NCBI GenBank assembly: GCA_030627725.1
Contig: DAOVSZ010000205.1
Span: 1-5,577, forward strand
DNA length: 5,577 nucleotides
DNA from: Desulfobulbaceae bacterium
Lineage (GTDB): Bacteria; Desulfobacterota; Desulfobulbia; Desulfobulbales; DAOVSZ01
Reading direction: 5' to 3'
The stretch's first letter is position 1. Each line of letters opens with the position of its first letter. This document shows positions 1 to 4,393 of this stretch, one piece after another. The translations under genes were made by a program, and so were the position numbers. The notes below the pieces were generated by a model that saw nothing but the letters and a program-made list of their open reading frames with translations, ran no database searches and was not told the origin of the DNA.

Positions 1-654
1 GCCGGAGAAATGATGTCGCTTTCACTCGTTGTGTCCGAACCGTTCATGGTGGCATACCAGATGGACAAACTCGACAACTGTATTGTCATCGATATCGGCG
101 CCGGCACAGTGGACATCTGCGGCATGAAGGGGACAATACCGGCGCCGGAAGACCAGGTAACGATGTTAAAAGGCGGAGATTTTATCGATGAACGGCTGGC
201 TGCCGCCATCGCACGGCGGTATCATGGGGTCCAGATTACACGTTCGGTTGCCTGTGGAATCAAAGAGGCGCATTCCTTTGTCGGCGAACCGGAGGAACCT
301 GTCATTGTCACCTTGCGTGCCGATGGGAAACCGATGCAATATGACGTGACTGATGAAATCCGGTCCGTATGCGAGAGCATCGTTCCCGACATCGTAGAGC
401 ATATTGAGACCGTAATAATGAAATTCGACCCTGAGCAACAGGAAGAAACACTGAAAAATATTATTCTTGCCGGCGGCGGATCACGTATCCGTGGCCTTGA
501 CGCCATGCTTGAAGAGCAATTGCAGGAGTATGGAGATATCGAGGTAACCTGCGTGGAGGACCCTGATTTTGTCGGCAGCGCCGGCGCCCTCCAGCTCGCG
601 GAAGAAGTCCCGGTTGACCAGTGGCACGAACTCGGCCTCATGTCGGAAACATAG
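1..654 (+). CDS. MamK-like bacterial actin ATPase, 5'-truncated by window edge
   Basis: This is the C-terminal 217 residues of an actin/MreB-fold ATPase. The frame is open from base 1 (Ala-Gly-Glu before the two Met codons at 10 and 13), so those Met codons are internal and about 130-150 N-terminal residues lie outside the window. Visible motifs, numbered from base 1: the phosphate-2 loop DIGAGT (31-36), a GGDFID segment (58-63), a KEAHSFVG stretch in the position where MreB and MamK carry a Lys/Glu-rich nucleotide-contact helix, and the adenosine motif with AGGGSRIRGL (157-166). The SEPFMVAY stretch, the TDEI segment, and the VEDPDFVGSAGAL ending resemble MamK, the magnetosome-aligning filament protein, more than MreB. 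Proteins of this family polymerise into ATP-dependent cytoplasmic filaments. MamK-like actins also occur in bacteria without magnetosomes, and no magnetosome gene is visible here, so a general cytoskeletal role is as likely. The end of the gene overlaps the longest version of the next ORF. Confidence 0.85.
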   Translation, partial: AGEMMSLSLVVSEPFMVAYQMDKLDNCIVIDIGAGTVDICGMKGTIPAPEDQVTMLKGGDFIDERLAAAIARRYHGVQITRSVACGIKEAHSFVGEPEEPVIVTLRADGKPMQYDVTDEIRSVCESIVPDIVEHIETVIMKFDPEQQEETLKNIILAGGGSRIRGLDAMLEEQLQEYGDIEVTCVEDPDFVGSAGALQLAEEVPVDQWHELGLMSET

Positions 655-665
655 AGGCCCGGAAG

Positions 666-812
666 ATGGCTGTCCGACTCGTTACGGAAACCGCACTCCC
701 CCCGAAAGAGATTTCAGCGAGAAGATATGGTGTGCAGTTTGAAGGCCTCTCAGCAGAACAGAGGAAAAAGGTACGGCGTTTCATCGAATTCCAGTCTGTC
801 GGCATGATCTAG
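666..812 (+). CDS. Small ORF resembling the C-terminal end of a PilZ domain
   Basis: This 48-residue ORF starts at ATG 666, preceded by AGAGG eight bases upstream; a GTG at 621 in the same frame would overlap the actin gene and give 63 residues. The segment RRYGVQFEGLSAEQRKKVRR has the shape of the last beta strand and C-terminal helix of a PilZ domain (G-V-x-F, then L-S, then a basic amphipathic helix). The N-terminal RxxxR and (D/N)xSxxG motifs that bind cyclic di-GMP are absent. A stop at 615-617 closes the frame just upstream, so the rest of a PilZ domain is not encoded there. It may be a decayed remnant of a PilZ gene or a real microprotein. The TAG stop overlaps the AGGAGG ribosome-binding site of the next gene, which suggests co-translation. 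The PilZ link is by eye and moderate; whether the product is made is uncertain. Confidence 0.5.
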   Translation: MAVRLVTETALPPKEISARRYGVQFEGLSAEQRKKVRRFIEFQSVGMI

Positions 813-826
813 GAGGTTGTCCGAGA

Positions 827-1195
827 ATGCATAAAAGCAACCTTCACACTCTGCTTGAGCTTCTCAGAAAAGAAGCCCGAAAAATTCGTGAACTGGAAGA
901 TGCGGCCCAGGCAGCACTCGATATCAACAAAGATGAAGAGACCTACCGTAAAAAGCATGAGGAGAAAACAAATCTTCTTATCAGGCTCCCTGACCTTGCC
1001 CGTGATGCCCTGGAGGGGCTGGCCGTCGATATGCGCGCTCATACAGAGCGAGGCTTGAAGGAATTTGCCGACGACGCACGAATGGCGCTTAAGATGGACA
1101 GCATATTCTACATGTCGGTTTTGCTTGCGCCTGAAGACGACAAGAAGGAAGGCAACGCCCTGGAGCAGTTTATTACCTTTCTGGAAAAACTTTAA
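827..1195 (+). CDS. Charged helical protein of unknown function, 122 aa
   Basis: I do not recognise this protein. It is a 122-residue soluble polypeptide, rich in Lys, Glu, Asp, Arg, Leu and Ala, with almost no Gly or Pro in its first 50 residues. Residues 5-50 look like continuous amphipathic or coiled-coil helix with Leu/Ile spaced at 3-4 residue intervals. No signal peptide, membrane segment, Cys pair or nucleotide-binding loop is seen. The ATG at 827 is preceded by a perfect AGGAGG (811-816) ten bases upstream, a good if slightly long spacing. It is third in the group after the MamK-like actin and the PilZ-like ORF, with 14 bases between it and the latter, so co-transcription is likely. 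A role as an accessory or binding partner of the actin filament is only a guess from position. Confidence 0.75.
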   Translation: MHKSNLHTLLELLRKEARKIRELEDAAQAALDINKDEETYRKKHEEKTNLLIRLPDLARDALEGLAVDMRAHTERGLKEFADDARMALKMDSIFYMSVLLAPEDDKKEGNALEQFITFLEKL

Positions 1196-1200
1196 CTTCC

Positions 1201-1226
1201 AATCAGCCTTAAAAATCAGCCTTAAA
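1201..1226. repeat. 13-nt perfect tandem duplication
   Basis: The unit AATCAGCCTTAAA occurs twice, back to back (1201-1213 and 1214-1226), starting six bases after the stop codon of the helical-protein gene and followed by more A residues. It looks like a recent slippage duplication in non-coding DNA. No function is evident. Confidence 0.85.
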
Positions 1227-1312
1227 AAAATTTGCTTTCCGGGTAGCAATATGCTAAATTTATAATATTATATTGTGCAGTATCTGTTTGCAGTTTAGAA
1301 ACTTCAAAAATG

Positions 1313-1354
1313 AAGCCGCACAACCTTTGAGACAAGGAAGTGCGCTTTTTTTTT
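1313..1354 (+). terminator. Rho-independent terminator or leader hairpin upstream of csp
   Basis: The arms AAGCCGCAC (1313-1321) and GTGCGCTT (1340-1347) pair over eight base pairs with one bulged C. Inside them CCTT (1324-1327) pairs with AAGG (1334-1337). The stem runs directly into nine T residues (1346-1354). This is a good intrinsic terminator for rightward transcription. It could end the upstream operon, although it lies more than 110 bases after the last stop codon, or it could end a short transcript or attenuate the csp leader. An AT-rich stretch with a TATAAT hexamer (1261-1266) lies just upstream, but I see no convincing -35 box at normal spacing. Confidence 0.75.
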
Positions 1355-1363
1355 GGGTTTATT

Positions 1364-1394
1364 TTGCAAAGGTATTGCCGGCCCGGGCTATAAA
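1364..1394 (+). promoter_or_regulatory. Candidate promoter of the cold-shock gene
   Basis: TTGCAA (1364-1369) and TATAAA (1389-1394) form a sigma-70-like pair separated by 19 bases, slightly longer than ideal. It lies just after the T-tract of the hairpin and would give a leader of about 60 bases. A GC-rich GCCGGCCCGGGC block lies inside the spacer. A weak CCAGG/CCTGG pairing (1402-1406 with 1426-1430) could fold in the leader. This is supported only by hexamer matches. Confidence 0.4.
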
Positions 1395-1459
1395 CGTATA
1401 TCCAGGGCATCTTTATTAAGTGGTTCCTGGAGGGGCCAGTACATTAAGGAGTAGTTGAA

Positions 1460-1660
1460 GTGAAAGAAGGTACAGTAAAGTGGTTTAATGCGTCAAAGGG
1501 ATTTGGTTTTATCGAGCAGGATGACGGAAACGACGTTTTCGTTCATTATTCTGCAATCAAAACAGACGGGTACAAAACCCTGGATGAGGGAGCGCGGGTC
1601 CAGTTTGAGGTCGTCGACGGCCCCAAAGGTCCTGCCGCAGAGAATGTTGTGCAGCTGTAA
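1460..1660 (+). CDS. csp: Cold-shock protein, CspA family
   Basis: This is a full-length 66-residue single cold-shock domain (OB fold), the normal size for the family. It binds single-stranded RNA and DNA in the cytoplasm and acts as an RNA chaperone, melting secondary structure in transcripts. The RNA-binding motifs are intact: RNP1 KGFGFI (13-18) with Trp8, and RNP2 VFVH (26-29), followed by the usual Tyr-Ser-Ala-Ile and the PKGPAAENV ending. Translation starts at GTG 1460; AAGGAG at 1446-1451 is eight bases upstream and the usual K-E-G-T-V-K-W-F start follows directly, so this start is well supported. The gene is monocistronic, with its own candidate promoter and a strong terminator 25 bases after the stop. 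Whether it is cold-induced or constitutive cannot be told from the sequence. Confidence 0.95.
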   Translation: MKEGTVKWFNASKGFGFIEQDDGNDVFVHYSAIKTDGYKTLDEGARVQFEVVDGPKGPAAENVVQL

Positions 1661-1685
1661 GATTAAAAGAATGAGAAGCACTCAC

Positions 1686-1713
1686 CCCCGCGTACTACGC
1701 GGGGTTTTTTTTT
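1686..1713 (+). terminator. Strong Rho-independent terminator after csp
   Basis: CCCCGCGT (1686-1693) and ACGCGGGG (1697-1704) form a perfect eight-base-pair GC-rich stem with a three-base loop (ACT), followed at once by nine T residues (1705-1713). It ends the csp transcript. Confidence 0.93.
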
Positions 1714-1754
1714 GCCGCCATGCACGGTGCCACGAATTTCTTTTTTTGTCCTGG

Positions 1755-1783
1755 TTGACACGGGCAACGGCAGCACATACAGT
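1755..1783 (+). promoter_or_regulatory. Candidate sigma-70 promoter reading toward fmdB
   Basis: A perfect TTGACA (1755-1760) is followed after exactly 17 bases by TACAGT (1778-1783), a four-of-six match to the -10 consensus. The start would fall near 1790, just before the inverted-repeat element, giving fmdB a leader of about 220 bases that contains the whole element. It lies after the csp terminator and is the best promoter candidate for fmdB-cobO. Confidence 0.5.
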
Positions 1784-1802
1784 TAAGCATACACTAAAAT
1801 AG

Positions 1803-1977
1803 TTGTAACTGTTCAGCAGCACCCCATCTGCACACGATCAGGCTGGTTCACATAGGACTACTATAGTTCTCCAGCCTGCTGGAGTTTATGCCCGGATGGG
1901 TACACATCTGGGGCACTGCTGAACAGTTACAGGATGGTGTTTAGGCCAAGTATTCAGCGCCACCTGAATAGTTACAA
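1803..1977. mobile_element. MITE-like inverted-repeat element, about 175 bp
   Basis: The ends TTGTAACTGTTCAG (1803-1816) and CTGAATAGTTACAA (1964-1977) are inverted copies matching at 13 of 14 positions. The bases next to them are a 4-bp direct repeat, ATAG, at 1799-1802 and 1978-1981, as expected of a target-site duplication. A second inverted copy of the left end lies inside: 1805-1826 pairs with 1909-1930 over 22 bases with two mismatches. Further in, CAGGCTGG (1839-1846) pairs with CCAGCCTG (1871-1878), and CTCCAG/CTGGAG form a short hairpin (1869-1884). At the right side TATTCAG (1951-1957) pairs with CTGAATA (1964-1970) around CGCCAC. No ORF lies inside, so it would be mobilised in trans. 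It could instead be a REP-like palindromic repeat or a structured RNA leader. The pairings are seen directly; mobility is inference. I do not recognise the parent transposon. Confidence 0.6.
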
Positions 1978-2012
1978 ATAGCTTATGCTTTTTCTACCTC
2001 GGGAGTCATATC

Positions 2013-2222
2013 ATGCCAATCTACGAATTTAAGTGCCAGGACTGTCAGAAATTTTTTGAAATTCTGCAATCTACTTCCAGCGCCGATCCGGTTACCTGTA
2101 AGAAATGCGGCAGCAGAAACGTCAAAAAAACGATCTCCGCCTCCAGTTTCCGAATTGCAGGTTCATCTTCAGTGCCTGCCGGAGCGCTTTCCGGCTGTTC
2201 CTCGAAATCAGGCTTTTCCTGA
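2013..2222 (+). CDS. FmdB-family zinc-ribbon protein
   Basis: This is a 69-residue protein beginning with the family hallmark MPIYEFKCQDC. Two CxxC pairs (Cys8/Cys11 and Cys29/Cys32) form one zinc ribbon, followed by a K-K-T-I-S segment and a flexible Ser/Gly-rich tail with one additional Cys. The family is named from a putative regulator of a methylotroph formamidase operon, but in most bacteria its function is unknown. The ATG at 2013 has GGGAG (2001-2005) seven bases upstream. The gene follows the inverted-repeat element by 35 bases and is 59 bases ahead of cobO on the same strand with no terminator between them, so the two may be co-transcribed. Family assignment is firm; the biological role is not. 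Confidence 0.9.
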   Translation: MPIYEFKCQDCQKFFEILQSTSSADPVTCKKCGSRNVKKTISASSFRIAGSSSVPAGALSGCSSKSGFS

Positions 2223-2281
2223 GCATAATATAACAGCCGACCGGTCCGGTTGGCAGCAGGTCACACAAAAAAGCGCTCCCC

Positions 2282-2806
2282 ATGAACAAAAAAGGACTGA
2301 TCCTCATCTATACCGGCAATGGCAAAGGCAAGACTACTGCCGCCTTTGGCCAGGCGATGCGTGCGGCAGGAAACGGCCTTAAGGTCTGCATTATCCAGTT
2401 TATCAAAGGAAAGTGGCGAACCGGCGAATCCAGGGCGGTTGATTTCTTCGGTGACAGGATAGAACTTTACACAACCGGCACCGGTTTTACCTGGGAGGCG
2501 GAAAACAGGCAGCAGGTCATCGATGCGGTACGGAAAGGATGGGACCTGGCCGTTGACAAGATACGAAGCGACTCCTTTGACATGATCATTCTTGACGAGA
2601 TCACCTATCCTATCCTCTACGGGATCCTTTCAGCATCAGAGGTGTTGTCGGAGCTTACTGCCCGGCCCAAGAAACTCCACATTATCCTGACCGGAAGAGA
2701 CGCAGGAGAAGAACTTATTGCAGCAGCAGACCTGGTCACGGAAATGCGCGAAATCAAGCATCACTACACAGAAGGAATAACGGCGGAAAAAGGGATAGAG
2801 TATTAG
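2282..2806 (+). CDS. cobO: Cob(I)alamin adenosyltransferase, CobO/BtuR type
   Basis: This enzyme transfers the 5'-deoxyadenosyl group of ATP to Co(I) corrinoids, making adenosylcobalamin in the cytoplasm. The 174-residue length is normal. The P-loop GNGKGKTT (12-19) is intact and is followed by the family's IIQFIKGKW segment, the Walker-B-like ILDEITYPILYG, and the C-terminal signature of TGRDAGEELI, an AADLVTEM stretch, KHHY and GIEY. The ATG at 2282 places the P-loop where the family has it, but no clear Shine-Dalgarno precedes it. A possible hairpin (2236-2244 with 2246-2254) lies in the 59-base gap after fmdB. No cobalamin riboswitch fits in that gap. The stop codon abuts the stop of the convergent flavodoxin-like gene. 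The chemistry needs a low-potential reductant, for which flavodoxin serves in Escherichia coli; whether the neighbour does this is unknown. Confidence 0.93.
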   Translation: MNKKGLILIYTGNGKGKTTAAFGQAMRAAGNGLKVCIIQFIKGKWRTGESRAVDFFGDRIELYTTGTGFTWEAENRQQVIDAVRKGWDLAVDKIRSDSFDMIILDEITYPILYGILSASEVLSELTARPKKLHIILTGRDAGEELIAAADLVTEMREIKHHYTEGITAEKGIEY

Positions 2807-3523
2807 TTACGGCAAAGCAATCGGGGTCCGGAAGTTCAGTCCGGAAAGAGGACTGTCTCGCTTCAATGCATCACTGATCAGGCCTCCAAATCTGAAGGCT
2901 TCCCGTTGCTGCTGTCTCGAGTGCCCATATTTTGGATAATACCTGCCGATACACGATTTTTCCGGCATCTTTCCAGCAAGCTTCAAAAAAACACCAACCG
3001 TTCGCCACGGCTCACTGCTTGGGTGAGAAAAGACAATGCAGTTCGGAACTGTGGCCCCGCACACCTTGAGCAGACGCCGCAATCCATACAAGTGCAGCCA
3101 CCAGTACCCCCGGCACGAAATCAAAGGAATCACCTTCCGACCGGAAAACAGAACCGGTCCATCTCTTTGAATAAGGGAGAGTACCGGCCCGCTGGGGTTG
3201 TACGACCAGGTAGGGCCGGCCAGGACGATCAGATCATACGAATCAAAACAGACATCCGACAACGGCTTGATTGGAACAGACGGACGCCTGAACAGGGTCG
3301 TGATCATCATCCGCAGGGTTGAAGGAATTGTACCGATCGGAAAACGTAAAGGCACAAGAGGCTCAATCTTCTCGCAGACGATATGGTCGCCACCGACTTC
3401 GATCCCTGCAGACAACTGGGAGACAATCCCTCGTGTCTGGCTGCTGAACGAATAATAAAAGATCAACACCCTTGAACCGGTCACGGAATCCGACATTTTC
3501 TCCTTCTCATCCATCACAAGCAT
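2807..3523 (-). CDS. Flavodoxin-like / NAD(P)H-dependent oxidoreductase family protein
   Basis: This protein of 238 residues has a flavodoxin fold. A first beta strand VLIFYYSFSSQT ends in a Ser/Thr-rich loop that matches the FMN-phosphate-binding loop of flavodoxins. The middle segment (LIVLAGPTWSYNPSGPVLSLI) has the position and character of the second flavin loop, and a Trp-Trp-rich stretch (RGYWWLHLYGLRRLL) follows. It resembles the flavodoxin-like group often labelled dialkylresorcinol-condensing-enzyme-like, whose true reactions are mostly unknown. I chose the ATG at 3523 because GGGAG lies eight bases upstream. Alternatives are GTG 3553 (no Shine-Dalgarno) and ATG 3496 (GAAGGAG only three bases upstream), which would still keep the flavin loop. 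It faces cobO tail to tail with zero spacing and is divergent from the phosphoesterase. Fold assignment is fairly safe; substrate is not. Confidence 0.78.
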   Translation of the reverse strand: MLVMDEKEKMSDSVTGSRVLIFYYSFSSQTRGIVSQLSAGIEVGGDHIVCEKIEPLVPLRFPIGTIPSTLRMMITTLFRRPSVPIKPLSDVCFDSYDLIVLAGPTWSYNPSGPVLSLIQRDGPVLFSGRKVIPLISCRGYWWLHLYGLRRLLKVCGATVPNCIVFSHPSSEPWRTVGVFLKLAGKMPEKSCIGRYYPKYGHSRQQQREAFRFGGLISDALKRDSPLSGLNFRTPIALP

Positions 3524-3572
3524 CTCATAGTCTCCCGGCTTCAGTCTATCCACCAGAGCAATTGTCTTTCTA

Positions 3573-3599
3573 TTTATAAGAATTGATCTGTTGCGTCAA
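3573..3599 (-). promoter_or_regulatory. Candidate promoter of the flavodoxin-like gene
   Basis: On the minus strand TTGACG (3599-3594) and TATAAA (3578-3573) each match the sigma-70 consensus at five of six bases, with a short 15-base spacer. The -35 box lies inside a small inverted repeat, GTTG-CGT-CAAC (3590-3600), a possible operator half-site. A start near 3566 would favour the internal ATG starts over GTG 3553. Confidence 0.4.
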
Positions 3600-3654
3600 C
3601 GTTTACATAATACGCGCACCAAACCCTCCCGGAACGATCCAGTCCATTTTTTCC

Positions 3655-3682
3655 TTTCCACTCAAGGGAAAGATAAGATAAT
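3655..3682 (+). promoter_or_regulatory. Candidate promoter of the phosphoesterase-hemY pair
   Basis: TTTCCA (3655-3660) and GATAAT (3677-3682) are separated by 16 bases and match the sigma-70 consensus at four and five of six bases. The leader of about 45-50 bases holds a TTACGTAA palindrome (3701-3708). This is the only reasonable rightward promoter seen in the divergent gap. Confidence 0.35.
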
Positions 3683-3738
3683 ATGTAGGGATAGATAGTA
3701 TTACGTAAGCCGGAAAAAACAAAAAGGGAGAGCACGTC

Positions 3739-4392
3739 ATGAGAATAATAGCTTTTGGTGATATTCATATGTCCCTTGGCAATATCCGGAACCTCCCGGA
3801 TATTAAAAACGCCGACCTCGTTGTAGTAACAGGTGATCTCACCAACTATGGCGGCAAAAAAGACGCCAAGATTATCCTGGACCAGCTGCTCTCCTTGAAC
3901 AAGAAACTCATAGCCCTGCCCGGCAACCTGGATGAGCCGGAAGTTGACAAATATCTGACGGATATCAACCTGAACCTTCACGGCAGGGGAAAAGTAATAA
4001 ACGGCATAGGGATCATGGGAATGGGAGGCTCAAATATCACCCCGTTCAACACCCCTGGCGAATATTCCGAAGAGGAGCTTGCCAGGCTGCTCAATATCGG
4101 CTATGAAGCAATCAAAAGTGCCGGCAGAATAATCCTTGTCTCTCACGCACCGCCGCTCAACACGGAAACAGACAGGATCAGCGCCGGCGCCCACGTAGGC
4201 AGTGTTGCGGTCCGGAATTTCATCGAAAAGGTGCAGCCCGAACTCTGTCTCACAGGCCACATCCATGAAGCCCGGGCTGAGGACACAATAGGCAAAACTC
4301 ATATCCTGAACCCCGGCATGATCAAAGACGGCGGCTGGATAGAAGTCCTGCTTGAAAATGGAAAAATCACAGCCTCGATCAAGATGATCTGA
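3739..4392 (+). CDS. Calcineurin-like metallophosphoesterase, 217 aa
   Basis: This is a single-domain cytoplasmic phosphoesterase with the complete two-metal site of the calcineurin-like family: D8 and H10 in GDIH, D33 in GDLTNYG, N63 and D65 in GNLD, H136 in VSHAPP, and H174/H176 in GHIH. The third motif has Leu where the classic GNHD has His, as in small YfcE-like members with GNxD; the invariant Asn and Asp remain, but the His that usually acts as general acid is absent. Such proteins hydrolyse phosphodiesters or phosphomonoesters, and the natural substrate cannot be read from sequence. The ATG at 3739 has GGGAG eight bases upstream. The stop codon is one base before the hemY start, so the two are almost certainly one operon with coupled translation. 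A direct role in haem synthesis is not established. Confidence 0.9.
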   Translation: MRIIAFGDIHMSLGNIRNLPDIKNADLVVVTGDLTNYGGKKDAKIILDQLLSLNKKLIALPGNLDEPEVDKYLTDINLNLHGRGKVINGIGIMGMGGSNITPFNTPGEYSEEELARLLNIGYEAIKSAGRIILVSHAPPLNTETDRISAGAHVGSVAVRNFIEKVQPELCLTGHIHEARAEDTIGKTHILNPGMIKDGGWIEVLLENGKITASIKMI

Positions 4393-4393
4393 A

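Noticed and set aside
10..15. Treating the ATG at 10 or 13 as the start of the actin-like gene
   Set aside because: The frame is open to base 1 and the visible protein lacks the N-terminal actin subdomain and phosphate-1 motif, so the gene is cut by the window edge.
222..641. Minus-strand reading frame opposite the actin-like gene
   Set aside because: Ser/Pro/Arg-rich translation without motifs, fully opposite a well-supported gene, and no ribosome-binding site.
1..1195. Magnetosome gene island
   Set aside because: Only one MamK-like fragment is present, with no other mam or mad gene beside it in the window.
809..1249. Minus-strand reading frame opposite the 122-aa gene
   Set aside because: The plus-strand ORF has a perfect AGGAGG and operon context; the reverse frame shows no recognisable domain.
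1488..1802. Alternative plus-strand frame over csp and its terminator
   Set aside because: It runs through a clear cold-shock gene and across a strong terminator hairpin, and the translation is low-complexity shadow.
1803..1977. CRISPR array or retron RNA
   Set aside because: The repeats are inverted rather than regularly spaced direct repeats, and there is no cas gene or reverse transcriptase in the window.
2223..2281. Cobalamin riboswitch upstream of cobO
   Set aside because: The gap is only 59 bases, too short for the aptamer, and I see no B12-box-like sequence; only a simple hairpin is present.
3574..3981. Minus-strand frame spanning the divergent promoter region and phosphoesterase start
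   Set aside because: It overlaps a gene with all phosphoesterase motifs; no family features.
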